A DNA stretch of 48,220 nucleotides from Spirochaetales bacterium. GTDB lineage: Bacteria > Spirochaetota > Spirochaetia > DSM-2461. Of the stretch, positions 1 to 8,117 are shown piece after piece. How positions within the stretch are numbered: the stretch's first letter is position 1; each line of letters starts with the position of its first letter. The notes beneath the pieces are model-generated. The model searched no databases, had not been told where the DNA came from, and saw only the letters and a program-made list of their open reading frames with translations. The stretch covers positions 1 to 48,220 of the forward strand of contig JAFGXR010000081.1 in the NCBI GenBank assembly GCA_016936555.1, read 5' to 3'. A program made the translations under genes and the position numbers.

Positions 1-948
1 CATGATAAAAAGGATGGATCTGATCGTCTCTCTCGAAAGATTGCCGTATATTTCATCGATACTGAATTCGATCATCAAAGCCCAGGACGTTTCGGGAATC
101 ATCTGCTTGATTATGCTTTTTCTCTCACCTTTCCCGTCCCTGTATTCCAGCTGAACCGGATCATGGGAGTAGATGGATTCTGAAAAGGAAGAAAAATCAT
201 CTTCGCTCACGCCCATATCAGTGAAATAGGAAACTATCTGGTTTTCCTCCTCCATGGAATAGAGGGGGTGATAGATATAGAGATACTTGTTGCCGTCAGT
301 CAACGTGGAGTGAAGCGAGAGAACCGCCCGGGAATCTTCGGTCTTTTCCCGGAGATAGGCGATCACCTCTTTCATCCCCATGTCGATTCCGATAACGCCG
401 ACGATCTTTCCCCCCTTCCTGACAGGATAGGTCATGGTCACGACGCGGGTGTCGGGGGCGTTGGACGGGGCATAGGGGGGCGAGCAGTAAAGGCCATTAA
501 TGGCAACTGCTTCGTTATACCAGTTTTTCTCTTTTGTATTATAATCCTCTCCCAGCTGCTCCCAGTAATCGGTTATCCAGTACCTGGAGTTCTCCGATCC
601 CATAAAGACATAGTCCACCGTATCCTCGGACAGAAAAACAGAGGCAATTTTCTGAAAATCCGCAAAGTGGGGGTTCTGTTCATAATCCTCTCTGTTTACC
701 GTATCGGGCATCGATTCCGCCATGTCGATAACAACGGGAAGCCTGGCCATATCTTTGAGAATCTGTTTTTTCTCCGCGACATAGCGGTAAAGCTGGTTGG
801 TGATCTCGGCACTCAGAATCTGCTGTTTCTCCCGTTCCCTTTCGTAGAGAGATTGACGCTGAGATAAAAAAGTAAAAGCTCCAATTACCGTTAACAGAAG
901 AATTGGCAGAAGGAGAAGCATGATTCCGAACTTAAACCGTAGTTTCAT
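1..948 (-). CDS. Cache-domain transmembrane sensor, probable chemoreceptor (C-terminus outside window)
   Basis: The reading frame is open from an ATG at 948 to the window edge (316 codons), preceded by an AGAGG ribosome site. Residues 1-30 form a short basic stretch and one hydrophobic membrane segment (FGIMLLLLPILLLTVIGAFTF). What follows is an extracytoplasmic domain of about 270 residues with the hallmarks of a double Cache sensor: an amphipathic helix at the start, then WITDYW, a KNWYNEA motif, MTYPVRKGGKIVGVIGIDM and a later FSIDE segment. Such domains bind small ligands such as amino acids in methyl-accepting chemotaxis proteins and in some kinases or cyclases. The output domain lies beyond the window, so the class is inferred. 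It starts 31 bases after the M20 gene in the same direction, so it may report on peptides or amino acids handled by the upstream transporter operon. Confidence 0.7.
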   Translation of the reverse strand, partial: MKLRFKFGIMLLLLPILLLTVIGAFTFLSQRQSLYEREREKQQILSAEITNQLYRYVAEKKQILKDMARLPVVIDMAESMPDTVNREDYEQNPHFADFQKIASVFLSEDTVDYVFMGSENSRYWITDYWEQLGEDYNTKEKNWYNEAVAINGLYCSPPYAPSNAPDTRVVTMTYPVRKGGKIVGVIGIDMGMKEVIAYLREKTEDSRAVLSLHSTLTDGNKYLYIYHPLYSMEEENQIVSYFTDMGVSEDDFSSFSESIYSHDPVQLEYRDGKGERKSIIKQMIPETSWALMIEFSIDEIYGNLSRETIRSILFIM

Positions 949-979
949 AATTTAACCTCTGCATTCAATATTAGATCAG

Positions 980-2146
980 TCATCTTATGTTAGCAAACTC
1001 ATTCAGAACCGCTCTCCTGAACTCATCATCTGTCAGAAGATCCCTCCCCAGAGATGCCAGAGCTATGACATTCTTCTTCAGCCCTTCATAAGCCCTGTCG
1101 CTGTTGCACATCTCCCCGTATTCTACCGTATGCGCCAGAGGGGGTTCTGCACTGTCGGTCACGCTGAAATAGGGGTGCATGGCCGGCATGGCCAGACTGA
1201 TATTGCCGATATCGGAGGAGCCGAACCGCCCTGCAGGATCGGCTTTTGTCACCGTCTCCCCCAGTTCCGACAGGTAAGCGCCATAGCGCTCTTCCATCTT
1301 CATGTTGGGGTATCGTTCCGCATAGATGAGCTCTTCGCTGATCCGGGCTTCGGCTCCCGTCAGAACTTCCACCGAGGCGACGATATCCCTGATCCCGCTG
1401 ACCGCTGTTTCCACATCGGCCTTTGTCGCCCCCCTGACGCTGAACCGGCAGGAAGCGTAACCGGGTATGATGTTGTCGGCGGTTCCGCCTTCCAGGATGA
1501 TCCCGTTCGTATTGACATCGCGGGGAAAGCGCTGGAAGTTCGCGTCTATACCGTTGAAGGTCTGGATGACCGCCGACAGGGCATTGATGCCCCGGGAGGG
1601 ATTGGCCGAATGGGCCTGTTTCCCCTCGTATTCTATGGTCAGGCTGGTGATAGCACGCCCTCCCCGGCCGATCTGGTTGATCGATGAGGGATGGGCCATA
1701 AGAGCTATATCCACATCATCGAAAAAACCTTCCTGAAGCAAAATGATCTTACCGCCCTTATCCTCTTCAGCCGGCGTTCCGATGACGGAAACCGTCCCGT
1801 CGAAATCCTCCATGAACCTGGATAAAACGACAGCGGCAAAAACCCCTCCCGTCCCGACCAGATTGTGGCCGCACCCGTGCCCCACTGCCGGGAGGGCATC
1901 GTACTCGGCCAGAAATGCGATATGGGGGCCGCCGGAGCGGCCTTTTTTCGTGGCTTTGAAAGCCGTGGGAAGAGATCCCAGTCCGACCTGAACGTCAAAC
2001 CCTTCCCTTTCCAGAATGCCGCTCAGCCTTCTGCAGGCTTCAATTTCCTGCAGACCCGTCTCGGGATGATCGAAGATAAAACGTCCCGTCTCCATCATCT
2101 CGCCATACAGTCCGTCAACGATTGACTGAAGTGCTTTGTCTATCAT
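980..2146 (-). CDS. M20-family amidohydrolase (AbgB / aminoacylase-like)
   Basis: Predicted zinc-dependent cytoplasmic hydrolase of amide bonds in N-acyl amino acids, dipeptides or p-aminobenzoyl-glutamate-like compounds. Near residue 85 it has [17 protein letters not shown], the first metal-binding motif typical of the AbgB/ACY1L2 branch, followed by the [10 protein letters not shown] glutamate motif (catalytic and metal-binding Glu), the AHPSS segment, and a dimerisation lid domain around 165-280. Length (388 residues) fits the family. I chose the ATG at 2146 rather than the one 12 bases upstream because it gives a four-base ATGA overlap with the oppF stop and a GGAG site six bases away. 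It is the last enzyme of the oligopeptide ABC operon, which suggests that it processes an imported peptide or acyl-amino acid. The exact substrate cannot be told from sequence. Confidence 0.85.
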   Translation of the reverse strand: MIDKALQSIVDGLYGEMMETGRFIFDHPETGLQEIEACRRLSGILEREGFDVQVGLGSLPTAFKATKKGRSGGPHIAFLAEYDALPAVGHGCGHNLVGTGGVFAAVVLSRFMEDFDGTVSVIGTPAEEDKGGKIILLQEGFFDDVDIALMAHPSSINQIGRGGRAITSLTIEYEGKQAHSANPSRGINALSAVIQTFNGIDANFQRFPRDVNTNGIILEGGTADNIIPGYASCRFSVRGATKADVETAVSGIRDIVASVEVLTGAEARISEELIYAERYPNMKMEERYGAYLSELGETVTKADPAGRFGSSDIGNISLAMPAMHPYFSVTDSAEPPLAHTVEYGEMCNSDRAYEGLKKNVIALASLGRDLLTDDEFRRAVLNEFANIR

Positions 2147-3078
2147 CGGCGTCTCCATAAATCCAGTTCTCTTTCATCGGCCAGCACCCAGTGCCCGGGA
2201 TAGGCCTCGCACCACGAAGGGGGAACCTTGTCATAATCGTGTATCGACGGGTCGTAAATCAGCAGGTTTTTGTTTTTCTCCGACTCGGGATCGGGCAGCG
2301 GGATCGCCGACAGCAACCCTTTCGTATAGGGATGGAGGGGACGGCGGAACAGCTCTTCGCTCTCTGCCAGCTCGACGATCTTTCCTTTGTAGATAACGGC
2401 GATCCTGTCGGAGATCAGCCGGACCACGCTCAGATCGTGGGCTATGAAAAGATAGGTCAGGTCCTCTTCCTTTTTCAGTTTATTGAGCAGATTGAGAATC
2501 TGGGCGCGGATGCTCACATCGAGAGCGCTTATCGGCTCATCGGCCACCAGAAATTCCGGTTCCATAATCAGGGCCCGGGCGATGCCGATCCTCTGCCTCT
2601 GCCCGCCGGAGAACTCGTGGGGAAAGCGCGAAGCGAAATCGGGGAGCAGCCCGACTTTGCGGAGCGTCCGCTCCACTTTGGCCTTCCTCTCCTTCTCCCC
2701 TTTGAACAGTTTGAAATTGTAGAGCCCTTCGGAAACGATGTAATCGACCTTGGCCCGTTCGTTGAGGGAAGCCATGGGGTCCTGAAAAATCATCTGGACG
2801 CTCTGGCGGAATTTCCGTTCCTGTGAACCGGTCATATTGCCGCTGACAGACTCTCCTTTATAGAGAATATCTCCCTGGGAGGCCTGGTGAATCCCCATGA
2901 TAGCGCGGCTCACCGTAGTTTTGCCGCTGCCGCTTTCCCCGACCAGGGAGAAGGTCTCTCCCTTATAGATATGGAAAGACACATCGTCGACGGCGGAAAA
3001 CTTCCTCCGCCCCAGTTTGAAGTCCACTGTCAGGTTTTTCACTTCCAGTAGAATTTCCCGTTTATCTTCAGCTGCCAT
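2143..3078 (-). CDS. oppF: Oligopeptide/dipeptide ABC transporter ATP-binding protein, OppF/DppF type
   Basis: One of two nucleotide-binding subunits that power peptide import. Visible motifs are Walker A GESGSGKT (about residue 50), Q-loop FQDPMASLN, the signature [15 protein letters not shown], Walker [13 protein letters not shown] and the switch histidine in IAHDLSVV. The C-terminal extension with [16 protein letters not shown] is the peptide-transporter (oligo_HPY) tail, which separates it from generic ABC ATPases. The start overlaps the end of the preceding oppD gene by 11 bases, with AAAGGA upstream, and its stop overlaps the M20 start. Translational coupling within the operon is therefore likely. 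The Opp versus Dpp label is a family-level call. Confidence 0.93.
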   Translation of the reverse strand: MAAEDKREILLEVKNLTVDFKLGRRKFSAVDDVSFHIYKGETFSLVGESGSGKTTVSRAIMGIHQASQGDILYKGESVSGNMTGSQERKFRQSVQMIFQDPMASLNERAKVDYIVSEGLYNFKLFKGEKERKAKVERTLRKVGLLPDFASRFPHEFSGGQRQRIGIARALIMEPEFLVADEPISALDVSIRAQILNLLNKLKKEEDLTYLFIAHDLSVVRLISDRIAVIYKGKIVELAESEELFRRPLHPYTKGLLSAIPLPDPESEKNKNLLIYDPSIHDYDKVPPSWCEAYPGHWVLADERELDLWRRR

Positions 3079-4126
3079 AATCCAATCCTTTGAGCGACTT
3101 TTCCTTCAGCCGCTGTATAATCTTCGGAGCCTCGACTTCCGGCGCCGATTCGTGAAGGAGCCAGGTTTTGGCAAAATGGGTATCGCTCACGGCAAACCAG
3201 GGCGGCGCTTCTTCGAAATCGATTTTCAGGGCCCGGGGATTGCGGGGCGCGAAGGCATCCCCTTTAATCTCCTTAAAAAGATTGGGCGGCGTGCCGTGGA
3301 TCGTGTAGAGGTCCTCTCCCTTCTCCCCCAGCTGGGGAAGCGAGGCCAGCAGAGCCCAGCTGTAGGGGTGGCGCGGGTCGTAGAAAACTTCCGGAGTCCT
3401 TCCGTACTCGACGATCTCTCCGGCGTACATAACCGCCACCCTGTCCGCCACATTGGCGACGACGCCCAGATCGTGGGTGATGAATATGATGCTCATGCCC
3501 ATCTCTCTCTGTAGTTCCTTCAGATTCTCCAGAATCTGGGCCTGGATCGTCACATCGAGGGCCGTCGTCGGCTCGTCGCAGATAAGGATATCGGGCCTGC
3601 AGGCCGCGGCGATGGCGATGACCACCCTCTGGCGCATCCCGCCGGAAAACTCGTGAGGATACTGGCCGTATCGCTGGGCGGCATCGCCGATTCCCACTTT
3701 CCCGAGCATGGCCAGCGCTTCCTCTCTGGCCTCCTGGCGGTTCATTCCCCGGTGAAGGGTGATCACTTCGCGGATCTGCTCGCCGATGGTTTTCAGAGGA
3801 TTGAGAGCCGTCATGGGATCCTGGAAAATCATGGCTATTTTCCTGCCGCGGATTTTAAGCCACTGCTCTTCTCTGGTAAACTCGGCGAGGTTCTCCCCTT
3901 CGAAGAGGATATTCCCCGAGGCGACCCGGCCGTTTTTATCGAGCATCCCCAGAAAGGATTTGGTGAAAACCGACTTCCCGGAACCCGATTCCCCGACGAT
4001 GGCCAGAGTCTCCCCTTTGTAGAGATCGAGAGAGGCGGAACGGACGGCGGTCAGCTCTTTCCCCCTCAGATTGAAACGGATCACCACATCCTCGACGCGG
4101 AGGATTTTTTCTCGTGTTTCTGTCAT
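3068..4126 (-). CDS. oppD: Oligopeptide/dipeptide ABC transporter ATP-binding protein, OppD/DppD type
   Basis: Partner ATPase of the peptide importer. It carries Walker [10 protein letters not shown]-loop [11 protein letters not shown], signature [14 protein letters not shown], Walker [13 protein letters not shown] and the H-loop ITHDLGVV, followed by the oligo_HPY tail ([15 protein letters not shown], then IHGTPPNL). The frame is open 39 bases further upstream, but the ATG at 4126 has a perfect AAGGAGG site five bases away, overlapping the oppC stop, so the protein is taken as 352 residues. Ending PPWFAV plus a roughly 50-residue tail is a little longer than usual. It sits between the permease gene oppC and oppF in a tightly packed operon. 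Confidence 0.93.
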   Translation of the reverse strand: MTETREKILRVEDVVIRFNLRGKELTAVRSASLDLYKGETLAIVGESGSGKSVFTKSFLGMLDKNGRVASGNILFEGENLAEFTREEQWLKIRGRKIAMIFQDPMTALNPLKTIGEQIREVITLHRGMNRQEAREEALAMLGKVGIGDAAQRYGQYPHEFSGGMRQRVVIAIAAACRPDILICDEPTTALDVTIQAQILENLKELQREMGMSIIFITHDLGVVANVADRVAVMYAGEIVEYGRTPEVFYDPRHPYSWALLASLPQLGEKGEDLYTIHGTPPNLFKEIKGDAFAPRNPRALKIDFEEAPPWFAVSDTHFAKTWLLHESAPEVEAPKIIQRLKEKSLKGLDYGS

Positions 4127-4136
4127 AAATTCCTCC

Positions 4137-5048
4137 TTACAGATGGTTTTTCGGGTCCGATGCATCGGCGAATTTGTTTCCGACGATATAGAAGGAAACG
4201 GTAATGACGGCGAGGATAACCGTGGGCCAGGTAAGCTGGAAAGGATAAAGCATAAAATTGCTCCGCCCCTGATTCACCATGTTTCCCAGGGAAACCGTAT
4301 CGAGAGGCAGCCCCAGACCGATAAAGCCCAGGAAAACCTCCGCCCCGATGGAATAGGGAATGGTCAGAGCCGTTTGCATGATTATAATGCTCACCAGAAA
4401 GGGGATGATGTTTTTCCCCAGAATCCTGTTCAGCGGCGTCCCCAGGCACCGGGAGGCCACATTGTACTCACTTTCCCTTAAGGAAATGACTTTGTTGCGG
4501 ATAAAACGGGCTATGGTGATCCAGCCACGGGAGGACATGGCGATGACGATGGTCCAGAATCCCGGCTTCATGATGTAGGAAAGAAGAATCAGGTAAACCG
4601 TGGAGGGGATATTGGTTATGACATTGTAGATTTCCGTCATGATCTGGTCGCTCTTGCGGACATAGCCCCAGAGAGCCCCGGCCACGACGCCGATCCCCAC
4701 ATCGAAAAAGGCGATGGTAAAAGCCAGGAGAATGGACGTGCGGGTCCCGTACCAGGTTCTCGCCCAGATATCCCGCCCCAAACCGTCGGTTCCGAAAATA
4801 TGGGCGAAGTCGGGTCTTCTGTTCCAGAGCGAGGAATCGAGAGCGACCTTGTTGGGATCGACCGATGCCAGAACCGGATAGAGAAGGGAGAAGAGAACGA
4901 GAACCCCCATTATGATCAGCAGAGTCAGAGACAACCGGTTTTTAATAAAAGTCCTGAAAGTGGATCTCCAGTAGGAGTAGTGGGAATAGCCCGTTTCCTC
5001 CGCCGCCTCGGGATTCCAGGGCGCGAAAGTAAAAGCATCGTCAGACAC
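4137..5048 (-). CDS. oppC: Peptide ABC transporter permease, OppC/DppC type
   Basis: Inner-membrane permease of the peptide importer, 303 residues. It has the N-terminal cytosolic region plus first membrane segment typical of OppC (NRLSLTLLIIMGVLVLFSLLYPVLA), a periplasmic loop with FGTDGLGRDIWART, which is a DppC/OppC hallmark, and about five further membrane segments. The EAA-type coupling helix reads SEYNVASRCLGTPLNRILGKNIIP; it lacks the canonical EAA-G spacing in part, but the position is right. The start overlaps the end of oppB by eight bases. It forms the channel together with OppB and contacts OppD/OppF on the cytoplasmic face. Confidence 0.92.
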   Translation of the reverse strand: MSDDAFTFAPWNPEAAEETGYSHYSYWRSTFRTFIKNRLSLTLLIIMGVLVLFSLLYPVLASVDPNKVALDSSLWNRRPDFAHIFGTDGLGRDIWARTWYGTRTSILLAFTIAFFDVGIGVVAGALWGYVRKSDQIMTEIYNVITNIPSTVYLILLSYIMKPGFWTIVIAMSSRGWITIARFIRNKVISLRESEYNVASRCLGTPLNRILGKNIIPFLVSIIIMQTALTIPYSIGAEVFLGFIGLGLPLDTVSLGNMVNQGRSNFMLYPFQLTWPTVILAVITVSFYIVGNKFADASDPKNHL

Positions 5049-6012
5049 GGAGGGCCTCCTTTTTCTTCTTTTTTTCAGCCAGGCGGATCCGGGGATCGAC
5101 GAAAGCCATCAGCAGGTCTCCGACGAAGACTCCCGCCACGCCGAGCACCGCGTAGATAAGAACCAGGACCTGCACCAGGTTGTTATCCTGCTGTTTGATG
5201 GCGTAGACGAGAAGCCCGCCCATGCCGGGGATGGAGTAGATGCTCTCGATAATGAGCGAACCGGCTATGGTCAGCAGCAGCTGCACCGGCAGATATTGGA
5301 CAAGGGGAACCACGGCGTTTCTCAGCACATGGTGCCGCATGATATATTTCTGACTGAGGCCCTTGGAGCGGGCGAACTTGATGTAATCGCGGTTTTCCTC
5401 ATCCACCATAAAGCGGCGGAGCCAGATCCCGTACCAGGCGATTCCCGTCAGGGACAGGGACACGACGGGCAGGATCCAGGTGACCGGCCTGTCTTCGTAA
5501 AAGACCATGGGCCAGCGCATAATTCCCGTAACCCATATCTGAATGAGGAAAAGATAGATAAGGCTGGGTATGGCCCTGACGGCCACGACATAGGCTGTGC
5601 CCAGATGATCGGGCCAGCGGTCCTTGAAACGGGCCATGAGTATCCCCAGACCGAAACCCAGCGTAACGCTGATGAACATGCTGGCCAGTCCGAACCAGAG
5701 CGAATAGGGGACTTTTTCCGCCAGAATAGTCGATATGGGGAGCTTGGGGTAGACGGTTATGGATCGGCCGAGATCGCCTCTGAACACCCCGGCGAAAAAA
5801 CGCTGGAGCTGGATGACAGCCGGATCGGTGATGCCCAGGTTCCTGAGATAGGCGCTGCGCATCTCCTCGGTCATATTGATATAGTCATCCCGGGTGAAGT
5901 AGCCGCTCGTCGGCATCAGCCTGAGGAGTAAAAAAACGGCGATGACGACTATGACGACGGTGAGAAGACTCTGCAGAATTCGTTTTACGATATAACGTGA
6001 CATGATTTGCAT
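5041..6012 (-). CDS. oppB: Peptide ABC transporter permease, OppB/DppB type
   Basis: First permease of the peptide importer, 323 residues with six predicted membrane helices. The N-terminus RYIVKRILQSLLTVVIVVIAVFLLLRLMP is typical of OppB. The periplasmic segment after the first helix (FTRDDYINMTEEMRSAYLRNLG, then GDLGRSITVYP) and the late SIPGMGGLLVYAI motif also match. The coupling loop is RDYIKFARSKGLSQKYIMRHHVLRNA. Two in-frame ATGs (6012 and 6003) are possible; neither has a strong ribosome site, so the start is uncertain by three residues. A long GC-rich hairpin lies directly upstream, between oppA and this gene. Confidence 0.92.
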   Translation of the reverse strand: MQIMSRYIVKRILQSLLTVVIVVIAVFLLLRLMPTSGYFTRDDYINMTEEMRSAYLRNLGITDPAVIQLQRFFAGVFRGDLGRSITVYPKLPISTILAEKVPYSLWFGLASMFISVTLGFGLGILMARFKDRWPDHLGTAYVVAVRAIPSLIYLFLIQIWVTGIMRWPMVFYEDRPVTWILPVVSLSLTGIAWYGIWLRRFMVDEENRDYIKFARSKGLSQKYIMRHHVLRNAVVPLVQYLPVQLLLTIAGSLIIESIYSIPGMGGLLVYAIKQQDNNLVQVLVLIYAVLGVAGVFVGDLLMAFVDPRIRLAEKKKKKEALRV

Positions 6013-6018
6013 CCAGGT

Positions 6019-6055
6019 GGGGACGTCGGCGGATTGACAACCCGCCGCCGTCCCC
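6019..6055 (-). other. GC-rich intercistronic hairpin between oppA and oppB
   Basis: Inverted arms of 14 bases (6019-6032 and 6042-6055, one central mismatch) enclose a 9-base loop. It lies between the oppA stop (6084) and the oppB start. No T-run follows on the minus strand, so this is more likely a processing or 3'-end-protecting hairpin than a full terminator. It would allow more OppA than permease to be made. Confidence 0.6.
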
Positions 6056-6083
6056 GGTTTATTTCTTTAGTTCGGTTTCGAGT

Positions 6084-7958
6084 TTAATTGGGTGCCAGAT
6101 CAGCCCGGAACGCTTTTTCCAGCATTTTGTACTGATCCGCCGTTATGGGATTCTGCTGCAATATCATGCCTTTATACTTGAACCGCGTCACACCGAATCC
6201 GCCTCTAGGGGTGGAGAAAGGAACAACCGTATCCATGGAATAGGCACCGCCTCCCGCCTGCCAGGGGATGATGACCGCGTTGTCGATCAGGAATCTCTCG
6301 GCCCGGCTGAAGATTTCGTATCTGTCGGTCAGCGATGTTTTTCCATCGGCTTCTTCCACCAGTTTATCAAACTCGGGGAAAGAGTACTGGCCGTCATTGA
6401 CGCTTCCGTCGGTTACGAGTCTTCCCAGCTGGGCCATGGGGTCGGCGTATTTGAAGCTGAAAGAATCGTAGAGAAGATCGAAGCGTCTGGGCTTGATGGT
6501 ATCGTTGTATTTGTCATCGACATACTGCCCCAGGACCAGTTCCACCTGCCCGTCGAAGGTGTCGCGGAGCATTTCCTGAAGCAGGAGGGCTTCCCTGGTC
6601 TTTGTCGGGTCTGTCGGGTGGACGAAGAGGATCTGAACCGGAAGTTTGCCGTCGGCTTTGATCTCGGCGATAGGCAGCATGTCTACGGTTCCAGGACTTA
6701 CCCCTTTAATATTGCCGTTTCCGTCGGTCAACTCATCGACAGCTTTCTGAAAATACTCCTGAGCCAGTTCTCTGTCATAGGTGCGCCGCTCCTTCACTTC
6801 TTTCAGAAGGGGGTAATCCGTATAGTCCTGGCCGTTCTCATCGAAGATAACATCTTCGGGAATGATCGTGTTTCTCAAGAGGGCTTCCGGTTCGTAGGGA
6901 TTGACCAGTTCGAGCAGCTTGGCTCTGTCGATACCGTGATAGAGCGCTTTTCTGAAGTTCACATTGTTGATAAAGGCTCTGGCTTCGGGATTGTCGGAGG
7001 TGTAGTTCATGGCGAACCAGTATGTAACGGAGCTCTTCTCATCGAGAAAGACATTCTCTGCCCATTTGGTGCCTTCCAGCGCTTTAACCTGATCGCCCTG
7101 AAGTGTCGTAGCCGAAACTTCTCCTCTCTGGAACATCTGGACCCGGATGGAATCGTCAGCCACTTTCTGAAGGCTGATTTCTCCGACGTTAACGGTACCG
7201 GCGTCCCAGTAGTGCTCGTTCTTCGCCAGACGGATTTCCTTGTCCCTCTGCCAGTCCGCCAGATAATAGGCGCCGGTGAAGATCAGCTTCTCTTTCGTGG
7301 TTCCGAAATCCTCGGCGCCGACGCTGTCCAGAAATTCCTTCTCCAGAGGGAAGAAGAGTTCCGTAACCAGATAGGAAAGGAAATAGGGTGTCGGATTGTC
7401 CAGGGTGTATTTAACCGTGTATTTATCGGGAGCCGAAACGCCTACCGAAGAATCGAATGATGCGAGAGCTTCCTCTCTGGTCTTGCCGATATCCACGCCG
7501 TCGTCGATATCCACAAGATCCCAGTAGTAGCCGTTGAGACCGGAAATCACTTTTCTAATGATTCCGACATTCTTGATTCCGTTTTTCGGTTCGGCAATAA
7601 AGCGCATCCCCTCTACGAAATCGTCAGCCGTGACTTCCCAGGCCGTTTCCTGTCCCATGGAATCGACCCATTTCACGCCGGGCCTCAGATAAAAGGTCCA
7701 CTCGGTAAAATCCCCATTGTGGTCCCACCGTTCGGCGAGAGAGGGTACGAACTTTCCGTACCGGTCATTCTCCACAAGCCCGTCCATGGTATTGGCGGCG
7801 ACCCGCAGGGCCGTCGTGTCGAGAAGCAGGAAGTAATTGAGCGTTTTCACCTCCGTGGCATAGGTCGTTCTGTACTGATCGGGAGTTTCGCCGGCCCCTC
7901 TTGCGAAGAGGGAAGCCGCGGCGAGAACCATCAGGCAGAAGGTAAGAACTCTTTTCAT
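6084..7958 (-). CDS. oppA: Peptide ABC transporter substrate-binding protein, OppA/DppA type (SBP family 5)
   Basis: Periplasmic receptor of the peptide importer, 624 residues. The ATG at 7958 is chosen over the upstream frame extension because AAAAGGAG lies seven bases ahead and the protein then begins with a clean signal peptide (MKRVLTFCLMVLAAASLFA, cleavage near ARG-AGE). Family-5 features include VENDRYGKFVPSLAERW, WTFYLRPGVKW near residue 85, ADDFVEGMRF, and FRKALYHGIDR around 330. No cysteine follows the leader, so it is not an obvious lipoprotein. It is larger than the usual 530-560 residues, with an insertion region around 380-450. It is the first gene of the operon, downstream of the hybrid regulator and a palindrome that may be its control site. 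Confidence 0.92.
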   Translation of the reverse strand: MKRVLTFCLMVLAAASLFARGAGETPDQYRTTYATEVKTLNYFLLLDTTALRVAANTMDGLVENDRYGKFVPSLAERWDHNGDFTEWTFYLRPGVKWVDSMGQETAWEVTADDFVEGMRFIAEPKNGIKNVGIIRKVISGLNGYYWDLVDIDDGVDIGKTREEALASFDSSVGVSAPDKYTVKYTLDNPTPYFLSYLVTELFFPLEKEFLDSVGAEDFGTTKEKLIFTGAYYLADWQRDKEIRLAKNEHYWDAGTVNVGEISLQKVADDSIRVQMFQRGEVSATTLQGDQVKALEGTKWAENVFLDEKSSVTYWFAMNYTSDNPEARAFINNVNFRKALYHGIDRAKLLELVNPYEPEALLRNTIIPEDVIFDENGQDYTDYPLLKEVKERRTYDRELAQEYFQKAVDELTDGNGNIKGVSPGTVDMLPIAEIKADGKLPVQILFVHPTDPTKTREALLLQEMLRDTFDGQVELVLGQYVDDKYNDTIKPRRFDLLYDSFSFKYADPMAQLGRLVTDGSVNDGQYSFPEFDKLVEEADGKTSLTDRYEIFSRAERFLIDNAVIIPWQAGGGAYSMDTVVPFSTPRGGFGVTRFKYKGMILQQNPITADQYKMLEKAFRADLAPN

Positions 7959-8034
7959 TTCATTTCTCCTTTTCCGTGCATTTGTTTCAGAGTGAGGCCG
8001 AAACAGCCGCAGGACAAGGTGGGAATAATACGCA

Positions 8035-8064
8035 AAAGGACTACGTAATTTTACGTAGTCCTTT
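8035..8064. promoter_or_regulatory. 30-base perfect palindrome between hybrid regulator and oppA (terminator or operator)
   Basis: Arms of 14 bases (8035-8048, AAAGGACTACGTAA, and its exact complement 8051-8064) flank two bases. On the minus strand it follows the regulator stop by about 54 bases and ends in TTTT, so it could be an intrinsic terminator. A TATTAT hexamer (minus, 8030-8025) places the palindrome centre near position -37 of a possible oppA promoter, so it could also be an operator for the LuxR-type output domain. The sequence does not decide between the two. Confidence 0.6.
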
Positions 8065-8117
8065 CTCGGGCTCTTCTTTTCATTACGAAGCAGGCCATCC
8101 ACAAACCCGGGAGAATT

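Noticed and set aside
268-867. Plus-strand open frame of 199 codons
   Set aside because: It lies opposite the Cache-domain sensor, has no coherent protein features and is a shadow frame.
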